Position numbers and translations under genes: made by a program. Shown here piece by piece: positions 38,577 through 48,386 of a stretch of 64,000 nucleotides of DNA. Position 1 is the stretch's first letter, and each line of letters opens with the position of its first letter. The notes beneath the pieces are model-generated. The model was not told the origin of the DNA. It saw only the letters and a list, made by a program, of their open reading frames with translations, and made no database searches. This DNA is from JABDGM01 sp963738665 (GTDB taxonomy: Bacteria > Planctomycetota > Planctomycetia > Pirellulales > Lacipirellulaceae). The DNA is taken from positions 310,001 to 374,000 of the forward strand of contig CAVTXL010000016.1 of NCBI GenBank assembly GCA_963738665.1, written 5' to 3'.

Positions 38577-40094
38577 ATGCCCCAGGACCGCGACGACGAC
38601 GATATTCCAGACGCCGCTCCAGGCACCGGCGTGGTCAGCACAGCCGACATCGACCAAGAAGCCGATGAGGAGGCCCAGCCGCTCGACCTGACAGTCGACA
38701 TCAGCAAACCCAGCGCCTGCGAGCGGCACGTGACAGTGACGATCGCGCGGAGCGACGTCGACCGCTACCTCGACGACGCCTTCGGCGAGCTGATGCCGAC
38801 GGCCGCCGTGCCCGGTTTTCGTGTCGGCCGCGCACCGCGGAAGATCGTCGAGAGCCGTTTTCGCGACGAAGTGACCGATCAGGTCAAGGGGACGCTATTG
38901 CTTGATTGCCTGGAGCAGATTTCGAACGAGCAGCATTTCACGGCGATCAGTGAACCCGAATTTGATTTGGAAGCGGTCGAGGTCCCCAAAGAAGGGCCGA
39001 TGACCTTCGAGTTCACGATCGAGGTCCGGCCCGAGTTCGACCTGCCCAAGTGGAAGGGCCTCAAACTCAATCGGCCCGTACACGAATTTACCGCTGCGGA
39101 CGTCGATGAACAACTGGAGCAAATGTTGTCTCGCTACGGCCAGCTCGTCGAATATGACGGCACAGCCAGCGTCGGAGATTACCTGTCGGTCAACATCACG
39201 AGCATGGCCGAGGGACAGCAAGTGGCCGAGGCCAGGGACGAGATCGTGCGGATTCGTCCGTCGCTCAGCTTCCGCGACGCCAAACTTGAAGGCTTTGACA
39301 AACTGATGTCGGGCGTAACAGCCGGCGACCGCCGCACGGCGGAGGTCGCGCTGACGCAAGATGCGCCGAACACCGAATTGCGCGGCAAACAAGTCGCACT
39401 CGAATTTGAGGTGCTTGAAGTCAAAAAGCTGAAATTGCCCGAGCTCACGGCCGATTTCCTGCAAGAACTTGGCGGCTTTGAGTCCGAGACAGCCCTTCGC
39501 GAAGCAATTCGCAAAAACCTCACGCGGCAACTTGAATACCAGCAGCAGCGCAACGCCCGCAGCCAAATCTCAGCCCTCCTCACCCAAAGCGCCGACTGGG
39601 AATTGCCACCCGGCTTGCTGGAACGTCAAGCGTCGCGCGAATTGGAACGGGCCGTTATGGAACTCCGCCGAAGCGGCTTCAGCGAGGCCGAGATTCGCGC
39701 CCGGGAAAACCAATTGCGGCAAAACAGCGCTTCCACAACGGCAGTCGCCCTGAAGGAGCACTTCATCCTCGAGCGAATTGCCGAAGAGGAAAAAATCGAC
39801 GTCGACGAGGGCGATTACGACAAGGAAATCTTCTTGATCGCCGCCCAAAGCGGCGAATCGTCCCGGCGCGTGCGGGCCCAACTCGAAAAGCGCGGCCTGA
39901 TGGACGTGCTCCGCAACCAAATCATCGAACGGAAGGTGCTTGAGCTGGTGCAATCCGAGGCCAAGTTCAAAGACGAGCCCTATTCGCCCCAGGCCACCGA
40001 CACCGAGGCGCTACCGATCGCCGCCGGCGGCGGCGCCGGGGCTACCATTCCGGTCATCGAGGAAGAACGAGAAGAGGAGTCTGAGAAGGAGTAG
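38577..40094 (+). CDS. tig: Trigger factor (ribosome-associated chaperone, PPIase)
   Basis: 505 residues. The N-terminal ribosome-binding domain ends in PGFRVGRAPRKIVESRF, matching the GFRxGKxP ribosome-docking signature. A PPIase/FKBP-like domain follows (about 205-290), then a long helical C-terminal arm domain. An acidic extension of about 40 residues precedes the ribosome-binding domain, and the C-terminus ends in a Glu-rich tail (EEEREEESEKE), both somewhat unusual. It binds nascent chains at the ribosome exit. The gene is directly ahead of clpP1 and clpP2, a common arrangement linking folding with degradation. Intact frame. Confidence 0.95.
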   Translation: MPQDRDDDDIPDAAPGTGVVSTADIDQEADEEAQPLDLTVDISKPSACERHVTVTIARSDVDRYLDDAFGELMPTAAVPGFRVGRAPRKIVESRFRDEVTDQVKGTLLLDCLEQISNEQHFTAISEPEFDLEAVEVPKEGPMTFEFTIEVRPEFDLPKWKGLKLNRPVHEFTAADVDEQLEQMLSRYGQLVEYDGTASVGDYLSVNITSMAEGQQVAEARDEIVRIRPSLSFRDAKLEGFDKLMSGVTAGDRRTAEVALTQDAPNTELRGKQVALEFEVLEVKKLKLPELTADFLQELGGFESETALREAIRKNLTRQLEYQQQRNARSQISALLTQSADWELPPGLLERQASRELERAVMELRRSGFSEAEIRARENQLRQNSASTTAVALKEHFILERIAEEEKIDVDEGDYDKEIFLIAAQSGESSRRVRAQLEKRGLMDVLRNQIIERKVLELVQSEAKFKDEPYSPQATDTEALPIAAGGGAGATIPVIEEEREEESEKE

Positions 40095-40229
40095 CTGCCG
40101 GCAAGGTTGCCGCTGTTGTCACGCGGCCGCCTCTGTCCGGCTCGCGTTGATTAGGGGCCGCCAACATGTCGGTCAGCGTTTCGCAGGGTCGCCTCTTGAC
40201 GTTTGCCCGCCTGAACGAAGGATGTTCGT

Positions 40230-40871
40230 ATGAACGAATTCAACTGGAGTACACCGACGAACGGGCAAACAGAGCTGGCCGCCCAAGCCATGCGCGATTA
40301 CCAACGCCAGCGGCAGATGACGCTGGGCGACCTTTTGCTGGAAAACCGGGTCATCTTTCTGCAAGGCGAAATCTACGACGGCAACGCCAACGAACTGGTG
40401 ATGAAGCTGCTCTACTTGCAGAGCGAAAATCGCCGCAAAGACATCCACTTCTACATCAATTCGCCGGGCGGCAGCGTGACCGCCACCCTCGCCATCTACG
40501 ACACGATGCAGATGATCTCCTGCCCCGTGGCCACCTATTGCGTGGGCCTGGCGGCCAGCGGCGGGGCCGTCCTTCTGGCTGGCGGCGAGAAGGGCAAACG
40601 GTTTGCCTTGCAACATTCGAAGATTATGATCCACCAGCCCCACGGCGGCGTCGGCGGACAAGTTTCGGACATTGAGATCCAGGCCAACGAAATCCTCCGC
40701 ACCCGCTCTGCCCTGAACGAGATTTTGGCCCAGCACAGCGGCAAGACCATCGATGAGATCGCCAAGGCCTGCGACCGCGATTACTACATGTCGCCCGAAG
40801 AAGCGAAAGCCTTCGGCGTGGTGGACGACATTCTGCTTAAGCAGCCCGCCGGCGACGAGGATGAAAAATGA
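40230..40871 (+). CDS. clpP1: ATP-dependent Clp protease proteolytic subunit 1
   Basis: 213 residues; ATG 40230 has AAGGA eight bases upstream. ClpP serine protease fold: FYINSPGGSVTATLAIYDTM, the nucleophile region CVGLAASGGAVLLAGGEKGK (canonical ClpP has ASMG, here ASGG, with the Ser kept), the His in IMIHQPHGGVGG, and the Asp in KACDRDYYMSPEEA. The variation beside the nucleophile and the linked second copy suggest a hetero-oligomeric ClpP1-ClpP2 complex, as in several bacteria with paired genes. It follows tig and precedes clpP2, separated from it by an inverted heptamer array. Confidence 0.93.
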   Translation: MNEFNWSTPTNGQTELAAQAMRDYQRQRQMTLGDLLLENRVIFLQGEIYDGNANELVMKLLYLQSENRRKDIHFYINSPGGSVTATLAIYDTMQMISCPVATYCVGLAASGGAVLLAGGEKGKRFALQHSKIMIHQPHGGVGGQVSDIEIQANEILRTRSALNEILAQHSGKTIDEIAKACDRDYYMSPEEAKAFGVVDDILLKQPAGDEDEK

Positions 40872-40952
40872 CGAACGACGAATGCCCAATGACGAATAAG
40901 CCACCGCAATTCTTCGCGTCGTTATTTGTCATTCGGCCTTGGTCATTCCACT
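40866..40952. repeat. Inverted heptamer arrays between clpP1 and clpP2
   Basis: Left arm: five 7-bp units of the type CAATGAC / GAACGAC (40866-40900), overlapping the clpP1 stop. Right arm: five units including TTGGTCA and TTTGTCA (40918-40952). The arms are inverted relative to each other around a 17-bp loop. TTGGTCA matches a heptamer word known from cyanobacterial STRR repeats. Confidence 0.9.
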
Positions 40953-40979
40953 TGGGCCTCTAGCGGCGCTATTCAGATT

Positions 40980-41582
<603 letters not shown>

Positions 41583-41795
41583 TTAGCCGTCTACGCTTGC
41601 GACCACTTCGGACTGCCAATTCATTGGCCAGTTGTGAGTGTCTTCTATGCCAGCGACCAGGCATGCTGGCATTGCTTCGCCTTGACGGTTGACCGCCGAT
41701 TTTCTATCCATCCGCCCGCGGGAAAGCCGCCGCGCGTTTGTTTGCTTCTCATCTGCCGCGGCGGCGCATCACTCACTCTTCTCGGAACGAACGCG

Positions 41796-43295
41796 TTGGA
41801 CCAGCGCTCGCACATACTGCGTTCGGCGGTGCCGCTCATCGCCGTCATCCTGAGCTCGCTCGTTGCCACGGGCGGTTGCCGGAGCGACGCCCAGTCGGAT
41901 CTGGTCGCGCGAGAGCTCCGCCTGCAGGAAGACAAGATCTACGCACAACAGGATTACTTGGAACAGTACCAGCGCCTGATCTGCCAATACCGCGCTGAAA
42001 ACGTTGCGCTCAAGCAAAAGCTGGCCGAACAGAGCACCGACCAGACCCCCACCAATACCGCGACTTCCTCCGGAGAGCCCGCTTCCACGGGCAGCTCTGC
42101 GGCGCCCCTCGAAGCCCCCACAATCCCGCCGGCGCCACCTGGGCGCTCCAACGAACCAACCGACCTGCAAATCCCGCCGCTCGATATGACACCGCGCCAG
42201 CCGCCCAGGCCCGTCGACGAGTCCGCGGGCGGCGGTGATCCATCCCCCGCGACAACACAACTGCCCGAATTCCACACGCAGCTGGCATCGCAGATTGTGC
42301 CTCTTGCACAGCAACGGGCGATCGCTGGCGAACCACACGATCCGCATTCGAGGGCTGACACCACTCCCCCCGCGCCGGTTGACCGCACTGAGTTAAAAGT
42401 GCCGGCTGATTCATCGCCAGCAGACGAACCGTCCGGCGAACCGGAAATCGCGGAGCACGTTTGGATAACGGGCGAGGTCGTCGCCAACGATGCGGGCGGC
42501 CCGCGACTGATTGTCGACGTCACGCCCCTTTCTGACACCGGCCGACCGGCCCCTTTCGCGGGGGAGCTATCGCTCATGGTCCTTGCCCCCTCCGACGTGG
42601 GTCCGCCAAGGAATCTCGCGCGCTGGGATTTCCTGCCCGATGAAGCCGCCGCAGCCGCTGGCTTCGACGACGCGAGCCCTCGTACGATGCGGTTCCACCT
42701 CGAGTTGCCCGCCGAAACACCGCTCGACCGGCCTGACGTACTGTGGGTCCGCCTCCTCGATAAAGAGCAGAAACTGCTCGCCAATGCGCCGCTCGACTTC
42801 CGGACGACAGCCGCATTCTCATCGGTACCGTTCGCCACGGCGCCTGATGAGTCACCGAAAACGCCAATCGTTGTGCGCGTCGTCAACGGAACCCTGGATT
42901 CCGAGCACTCTCCGCACAACGTGTCGCCTAGTGCGGCCGAGGGCTGGACCATCGCCCAGCCGAGCCAACCGGGTCAGGCAGCTCCTCGTCCTGCCGACCC
43001 CGAAGGGGCTTGGCGGGCGTCGACCCAGCCGATGCCGATGGCGATTGCTCAAACGCCACCGGGGCGGCCCGTGACCGATTTCGACCTTCTGTCGAAGCCG
43101 CACGACAAGGTGCCTGTATCGAACGACGGTCCCAGGGCCGACTTCGCCAAATCGGCGGCCAAGCCGATGCCAGCTCTGGCGACGGCCTGGTCACCGGAGC
43201 GTCCGGTTCGGACTCCAGCGGCAGCAATATCTCCGCGACGCCCCGTTGACGGCTCGACTCTGCCAAGTCTCTCTGCCTGGTCGCCGACACGGTGA
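41796..43295 (+). CDS. Probable lipoprotein with coiled coil and proline-rich region
   Basis: About 499 residues from TTG 41796 (GGAA upstream); the frame is open from GTG 41634. An N-terminal signal (SAVPLIAVILSSLVATGGC) ends in a lipobox-like Cys. A predicted coiled coil follows (LRLQEDKIYAQQDYLEQYQR, later AENVALKQKLAE), then about 120 residues of Pro/Thr/Ser-rich linker. A compact beta-rich domain (about residues 215-340; ITGEVVANDAGGPRLIVDVT) is next, and finally another low-complexity tail. The family is not recognised; a similar layout of lipid anchor, coiled coil and linker suggests an envelope-spanning structural protein. Intact frame. Confidence 0.65.
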   Translation: MDQRSHILRSAVPLIAVILSSLVATGGCRSDAQSDLVARELRLQEDKIYAQQDYLEQYQRLICQYRAENVALKQKLAEQSTDQTPTNTATSSGEPASTGSSAAPLEAPTIPPAPPGRSNEPTDLQIPPLDMTPRQPPRPVDESAGGGDPSPATTQLPEFHTQLASQIVPLAQQRAIAGEPHDPHSRADTTPPAPVDRTELKVPADSSPADEPSGEPEIAEHVWITGEVVANDAGGPRLIVDVTPLSDTGRPAPFAGELSLMVLAPSDVGPPRNLARWDFLPDEAAAAAGFDDASPRTMRFHLELPAETPLDRPDVLWVRLLDKEQKLLANAPLDFRTTAAFSSVPFATAPDESPKTPIVVRVVNGTLDSEHSPHNVSPSAAEGWTIAQPSQPGQAAPRPADPEGAWRASTQPMPMAIAQTPPGRPVTDFDLLSKPHDKVPVSNDGPRADFAKSAAKPMPALATAWSPERPVRTPAAAISPRRPVDGSTLPSLSAWSPTR

Positions 43296-43521
43296 GTGAA
43301 ACGTTCGCGCTCGCGGAAAGCCCTTGATTCGCCTTTGCCCAAACGCCGGATCCGTCTCCAGCGTTGCGTTGCGGCGATTCTCGCCCGACAATTGAGCGTC
43401 AGTCCACAACGGACGCCGACTCTCGCTAGTCTTCTCGTTCCCACATCGCAGTCCAGCCGCGGCGGCCTTCTCGCAGGAACGCGATCGCGGTCGCTGTGCG
43501 GGGCGGCCTACTCCCACACTC

Positions 43522-45330
43522 ATGCCTGACCTCGAAACACAACCGCGCAGCCAATCGCCGTCCGGTGAACGGCTCAACGTCGCCGAGCGTCTGACCTCGG
43601 TTGCGGCTGTCATGCCGGATGCGATTGCGGTGGCCTGCCCGCGGCGGTCGGCACGACGGTATCCATCAGCCCGTCCCGGCGGATCGCAGACTACCTACGC
43701 GACGACGACATTCGCTGAGCTCGACGCCGACGTCACCCGCATCGCTCGCGGACTGGCCACCTGGGGCGTGCCGCCCGGCACACGGCTGGCCTTATTGGTG
43801 CGGCCGGGCATCGACTTTGTCGCCCTCGTCTTCGCCCTGCTGCGGGCTGGTGTGGTGTCCGTACTGATCGACCCCGGCATGGGCCGGCGGAACATGCTCC
43901 GCCGCCTGGCTGAAGTCGAACCCGAGGGATTTGTCGCAGTGCCGCTCGCTCAATCGCTGCGCGTCTTGCTTCGCCGCCAGTTTCCGCGCACGATGTGGAA
44001 CGTCACGGTCGGCCATCGCTGGGGCTGGGGCGGAAAAACGCTTAATGCGTTGCGAGTGGCCGGCGACGGCACGCGGAGGGTGCCTGCTACGTGGGCCGAC
44101 TCGCCCGCCGCAATCATTTTCACCTCCGGCAGCACCGGCCCGGCCAAGGGCGTCCTTTACACGCACCGCATGTTCGATTTGCAAGTCAGCGAGATTCGTT
44201 CGGCCTACGGCATCGAACCGGGCGGAGTCGATCTATCCTGCTTTCCGCTGTTCGCCCTGTTCAACGCCGCCATGGGCGTGACCACCGTGCTGCCCGAGAT
44301 AGATTTCTCGCGCCCGGCCGCGGCCGACCCAAACAAGCTCCTCGCCGCGGCCAACGACTGGCAAGTCACCCAGGCGTTTGCCTCACCGGCCGTGTGGCGG
44401 AAGCTGGGCCCGTATGGTGAACAGACCGGCAATCGCATCCCATCCCTGCGGCAGATTTTTTCCTGCGGCGCACCGGTGCCGACGGACGTGATTCGCTCGA
44501 CGCTCAAGATCGCCGCACCCGGTGCCTCGATGCATACCCCGTATGGGATGACGGAGTCGTTGCCTGTCGCGACGATCGAAGCTCAGGAAATTCTCAACGA
44601 AACGGCCGCCAAGACTGACCAGGGCGCCGGCGTCTGCGTCGGCCGCAAGTTCGACTCGATCGACTGGCGAATCATCCGAATCAGTGATGAACCGATTGCC
44701 ACCATCGAACAAATTGAAGAACTCTCCCGCGGCGAAATCGGCGAGCTGATCGTCCGCGGCCCGCAGGTCTCGCCAGCGTATTTGACGCGGGTCGAAAGTA
44801 ATGCACTCAGCAAGATCGATGGAGGGGGCAGGGAGCAGGGAGCGGGGAGCAGAGAATTGGCTGATCTCGCTCCTCGCACTCCTCAATCCTCACTCCTCAG
44901 CTCTCTTCCCTGGCATCGCACCGGCGACGTCGGCTATCTCGACGAGCGAGCCCGCTTTTGGTACTGCGGACGCAAGTCGCAACGCGTCGAAACGGTCCAT
45001 GGGCCGCTCTACACCGAGTGTGTGGAAGCGATCTTCAAGTCGCATCCCGCCGTCAGGCGATCGGCCCTAGTGGGCATCGACTCGACCGGAAAACAAGTTC
45101 CTGTTATCGTCGTCGAACGCGAGCGTAGTTCGCGAAGTAATCACTTGGATAAGGATCTGATGTGTTTGGCCGCCGCCCACGCGATGACCCGAACCATTGG
45201 CCAATTGCTCGTCCATCCGTCGTTTCCCGTCGACTTCCGCCACAACTCGAAAATCAATCGCGAACTTTTGGCCATTTGGGCGGCGAAACGCCTTGGTCAC
45301 TCTGACACCTGGCACTTGCCACCTGGTTAG
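43522..45330 (+). CDS. oleC: OleC-like AMP-dependent ligase (beta-lactone synthetase) with repeat insertion
   Basis: 602 residues. ANL superfamily: FTSGSTGPAKGVLYTHR (P-loop-like A3), SMHTPYGMTESLPVATIEA (A5), WHRTGDVGYLDERARFWYCG (A7/A8), and a C-terminal AIFKSHPAVRRSALVG. The sequence and the adjacent OleD-like gene indicate OleC, which turns beta-hydroxy acids into beta-lactones in long-chain olefin biosynthesis. Residues about 435-462, just before WHRTGD, are encoded by a pair of inverted heptamer arrays (REQGAGSRELADLAPRTPQS) and keep the frame. The insertion point is a loop before the A7 motif. OleD follows after 3 bases, so translation is likely coupled. Confidence 0.85.
   Translation: MPDLETQPRSQSPSGERLNVAERLTSVAAVMPDAIAVACPRRSARRYPSARPGGSQTTYATTTFAELDADVTRIARGLATWGVPPGTRLALLVRPGIDFVALVFALLRAGVVSVLIDPGMGRRNMLRRLAEVEPEGFVAVPLAQSLRVLLRRQFPRTMWNVTVGHRWGWGGKTLNALRVAGDGTRRVPATWADSPAAIIFTSGSTGPAKGVLYTHRMFDLQVSEIRSAYGIEPGGVDLSCFPLFALFNAAMGVTTVLPEIDFSRPAAADPNKLLAAANDWQVTQAFASPAVWRKLGPYGEQTGNRIPSLRQIFSCGAPVPTDVIRSTLKIAAPGASMHTPYGMTESLPVATIEAQEILNETAAKTDQGAGVCVGRKFDSIDWRIIRISDEPIATIEQIEELSRGEIGELIVRGPQVSPAYLTRVESNALSKIDGGGREQGAGSRELADLAPRTPQSSLLSSLPWHRTGDVGYLDERARFWYCGRKSQRVETVHGPLYTECVEAIFKSHPAVRRSALVGIDSTGKQVPVIVVERERSSRSNHLDKDLMCLAAAHAMTRTIGQLLVHPSFPVDFRHNSKINRELLAIWAAKRLGHSDTWHLPPG
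44824..44905. repeat. Inverted heptamer arrays inside oleC
   Basis: Left arm: five 7-bp units of the type GGGAGCA (44824-44858). Right arm: six units of the type ACTCCTC / AATCCTC (44864-44905). The arms are complementary with almost no loop. The whole element is read in frame within OleC. Confidence 0.93.
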
Positions 45331-45333
45331 TAA

Positions 45334-46362
45334 ATGCACGCACTGGTCACCGGCGGCGGCGGTTTTCTGGGCCGCTACATCGTCGAACAACTACGCGCCC
45401 GCGGCGACCGCGTCCGCACGGTTTACCGCCGTTCTTACCCAGCGATTGAAAAGCTAGGCGTCGACATCGTCCACGGCGACATTCGCGACTTGCCGACACT
45501 CATCGCTGCGCTGCAAGGCATCGACTGCGTCTTCCACGCGGCGGCCAAACCGGGAATCAGCATGCGGGCCAGAGAGTACGATGCGATCAATCGCGCAGGC
45601 ACTGAAAATGTAATTCTCGCCTGTCGGCGTGCCCGCGTTGGCCGGCTCGTCTACACTAGCAGCCCGAGTATCGTTTTTTCTGGAGAAGACCAATGCGGAA
45701 TCAACGAGTTCGCCCCGTACGGCATTGAATGGCTGCGAGCCCACCGCGCTTACTACTCGCTGTCCAAAGCGCTCGCCGAGCAGGCGGTGCTTAAGGCGCA
45801 GAGCGAGTATCTCATGACGTGTGCCCTGCGACCCCATTTGATCTGGGGTCCCGGTGACACGCAGCTCATTCCCCGCCTAGTCGCCCGGGCCCGCTCCGGT
45901 CGGCTTCGCCGCGTGGGAGATGGAGGGAACCTCGTCGACATTACGTACGTCGAGAATGCAGCGGCGGCCCATCTGTGGGCCGCCGACTTGCTCGTCGGGG
46001 GCCCACGCGTTGCCGGAGCCAATTCGCCCGCCGGCAGGGCGTACTTCCTCAGTCAGGACAAACCGGTCAATTGCTGGCAGTGGATCGACGAGATCTTGGC
46101 ACTCGTCGACGTTCCGCCCGTGAAGAAGTCCGTTTCATTCAAGACGGCATGGCGGCTCGGCGCCGCGTGCGAAGCCGGTTATCGGCTGTTAGGCCTCTCA
46201 GCCGAGCCACCCATGACCCGCTTCCTCGCCGCCCAGCTCGCCAAATCGCACTGGTTCGACATTAGCGCGGCCAAGCGAGACTTGGGCTACCGCCCACGTG
46301 TTTCGACTGAAGAGGGCATGCGAAGCCTGGGCAAGTGGTTGCGCACGAGCGGGCGCACATAG
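45334..46362 (+). CDS. oleD: OleD-like NADP-dependent 2-alkyl-3-oxoacid reductase
   Basis: 342 residues, extended short-chain dehydrogenase. It has the Rossmann motif VTGGGGFLGRYIVEQLRARG at the N-terminus, HGDIRDLPTLIAALQGIDCV, and the catalytic Ser in YTSSPSIVFSG. Tyr and Lys are in the YxxxK motif AYYSLSKALAEQ, and substrate-side residues are near ALRPHLIWGPGD. It closely follows OleC, matching the ole pathway in which OleD reduces the beta-keto acid made by OleA before OleC acts. OleA and OleB are not in the window. The TAG stop lies in the first bases of a TAGCCCGACC palindromic repeat, so the C-terminus may have been set by that insertion. Confidence 0.88.
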   Translation: MHALVTGGGGFLGRYIVEQLRARGDRVRTVYRRSYPAIEKLGVDIVHGDIRDLPTLIAALQGIDCVFHAAAKPGISMRAREYDAINRAGTENVILACRRARVGRLVYTSSPSIVFSGEDQCGINEFAPYGIEWLRAHRAYYSLSKALAEQAVLKAQSEYLMTCALRPHLIWGPGDTQLIPRLVARARSGRLRRVGDGGNLVDITYVENAAAAHLWAADLLVGGPRVAGANSPAGRAYFLSQDKPVNCWQWIDEILALVDVPPVKKSVSFKTAWRLGAACEAGYRLLGLSAEPPMTRFLAAQLAKSHWFDISAAKRDLGYRPRVSTEEGMRSLGKWLRTSGRT

Positions 46363-46498
46363 CCCGACCGTCTTGGTCGGAAGCAGCGCGTTGAACTCGT
46401 GACCGCGATTGCGCGTCTTTACGAATGGCTGATCCGTCCCACAAGCTGCGCCGTCCTGCGAAGCGAATGCGGATTCCCGACCAAGATGGTCGGGCTAT
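46359..46498. mobile_element. Inverted-repeat (MITE-like) element after oleD
   Basis: 140 bp bounded by inverted copies of a 24-bp sequence starting ATAGCCCGACC (46359-46382 and 46474-46498, two differences). Each end is itself a palindrome (CCGACC...GGTCGG). No coding capacity. The left end provides the oleD stop codon; the right end followed by TTTT could also terminate transcription. Confidence 0.65.
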
Positions 46499-46613
46499 TT
46501 TCGCCCTTCCGACAGCGGCCCTAGCTGAAAAATGCCCCAAAAACTACAATCGCCCCATTACCGCTCGTGCCTTCGCGTTTTCTCCTACAGCGTAGGACCA
46601 TTCGAGGTTTTTC

Positions 46614-48386
46614 GTGCTTCGCACCCATACCTGCGGCCAGCTCGGCCGCCAGCAGATTGGCAGCACCGTCACGCTTTGCGGCTGGGTCGACAGCTACCGA
46701 GACCACGGCGGCGGCCTATTTGTCGACCTGCGCGACCGCTACGGCATCACGCAAGTCGTGTTCAATCCACCCGATACGCCGCCGGCCCTCATCGATCAGA
46801 GCAAGTCGCTGCGCGACGAGTACGTGATCCAGGTGACGGGCGGCGTCGCCGCCCGGCCGGCCGGCATGGCCAATTCGAAACTGGCCACAGGCGAAATCGA
46901 GCTCCGCGTCACCGGGTTCAGGCTCCTCAACAGGAGCCTGCCGCCGCCTGTTTCGCCCAACGCGAACGCCCAGGACTTGCCGAACGAGGAGCTACGGCTG
47001 GAATACCGCTGGCTCGACCTCCGCCGCCCGGCCATGCAACGGAATCTTTTGCTGCGCGATCGGATCGTGAAATCGATGCGCGACTACTTTGCGGGGCACG
47101 AGTTCATCGACGTCGAGACGCCGGTGCTCGGACGCAGCACGCCCGAAGGCGCCCGCGACTATCTCGTCCCCAGCCGCATCCATCACGGCATGTTCTACGC
47201 GCTGCCGCAGTCGCCGCAACTGTACAAGCAGATCTTGATGATGTCCTGCTACGATCGGTACGTGCAGGTCGCCCGCTGCTTCCGCGACGAAGACCTGCGG
47301 GCGGACCGCCAGCCCGAGTTCACGCAACTCGACATGGAAATGTCATTCGTCGAGGCGGACGACGTGATGGGCATCATCGACGGATTGGTGGCAAAAGTCG
47401 CCACCGAGGAGCTGGGACTCGATATGAAGCTGCCGCTGCCGCGGATCACTTACGACGAGGCAATGGAGCGCTTCGGCCACGATGCGCCCGACCTGCGTTA
47501 CGGTCTGGAGCTCGTCGATTGCACCGACCTGGCCGCGAAGAGCGATTTCCGCGTCTTTAGCAGCGTCGCCGCCAATGGTGGGCGCATCCGCGGAATCAAC
47601 GCGAAAAAGGGGACGCAGTTCTTTTCTCGCCGCGGCATCGATGCGCTCACCGAATACGTGGCCGGCTTCGGCGCCAAGGGCCTGGCCTGGTTCCGCGTCG
47701 AGGCCGACGGTTCGCTCACGTCGACGATTGCCAAAAACTTCTCACCCGAGCTGCTGAAGGATTTCGCCGCGCGCATGCAGGCCGAGCCGGACGACTTGCT
47801 CTTGTTCGTCGCCGATCATTGGAAGATCACCTGCAAGGCCCTGCACATGCTCCGCACGCGGATGGCGGCCGAGATGAAGCTCTACGACGCGAAGGCAATG
47901 CACTTCTCCTGGGTAGTCGAATTCCCGATGTTCGATTTCGACGACGAGGAGCAGCGGTGGGTCGCCATGCACCATCCGTTCACGGCGCCGCGCGACCAGG
48001 ACCTGGAGATGCTCAATACCGACCCTGGCCGCTGCCGCGCCAAGGCTTACGATTTAGTGATCAACGGCAGCGAAGCGGGCGGCGGCACGATCCGGATTCA
48101 CGATGCCGGCGTCCAGCAACAGGTGTTCAACCTGCTGGGTATCGACGAGAATACGGCCAAGGAGCGGTTCGGCTTTTTGCTCGAGGCACTCAAATACGGC
48201 GCCCCGCCTCACGGCGGCATCGCGCTGGGCATCGACCGCTGGGTCATGCTATTCGGCAATCTAGACAATATCCGCGACTGCATCGCCTTCCCCAAAACGC
48301 AAAAGGCGACCGATCTGATGACCGGGGCCCCGGGCGAAGTGGAAGCGAAACAACTGCGCGAACTGGGGATTAAATTAGATGTTTAG
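46614..48386 (+). CDS. aspS: Aspartyl-tRNA synthetase
   Basis: 590 residues from GTG 46614, with GAGG seven bases upstream. Bacterial-type class IIb synthetase: an N-terminal OB anticodon-binding domain (GQLGRQQIGSTVTLCGWVDS); motif 1 around FIDVETPVLGRSTPEGARDY; motif 2 RCFRDEDLRADRQPEFTQLD; an inserted GAD domain typical of bacteria (about 290-420); and motif 3 GIALGIDRWVMLFGN. It charges tRNA-Asp, or both Asp and Asn tRNAs in species using the amidotransferase route, which cannot be judged here. Its stop overlaps the start of a redoxin gene by 8 bases. Intact frame. Confidence 0.97.
   Translation: MLRTHTCGQLGRQQIGSTVTLCGWVDSYRDHGGGLFVDLRDRYGITQVVFNPPDTPPALIDQSKSLRDEYVIQVTGGVAARPAGMANSKLATGEIELRVTGFRLLNRSLPPPVSPNANAQDLPNEELRLEYRWLDLRRPAMQRNLLLRDRIVKSMRDYFAGHEFIDVETPVLGRSTPEGARDYLVPSRIHHGMFYALPQSPQLYKQILMMSCYDRYVQVARCFRDEDLRADRQPEFTQLDMEMSFVEADDVMGIIDGLVAKVATEELGLDMKLPLPRITYDEAMERFGHDAPDLRYGLELVDCTDLAAKSDFRVFSSVAANGGRIRGINAKKGTQFFSRRGIDALTEYVAGFGAKGLAWFRVEADGSLTSTIAKNFSPELLKDFAARMQAEPDDLLLFVADHWKITCKALHMLRTRMAAEMKLYDAKAMHFSWVVEFPMFDFDDEEQRWVAMHHPFTAPRDQDLEMLNTDPGRCRAKAYDLVINGSEAGGGTIRIHDAGVQQQVFNLLGIDENTAKERFGFLLEALKYGAPPHGGIALGIDRWVMLFGNLDNIRDCIAFPKTQKATDLMTGAPGEVEAKQLRELGIKLDV

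Noticed and set aside
46532..47560. A 342-codon plus-strand ORF
   Set aside because: It is a shifted-frame shadow of aspS, Arg/Pro-rich, while the aspS frame is fully conserved.
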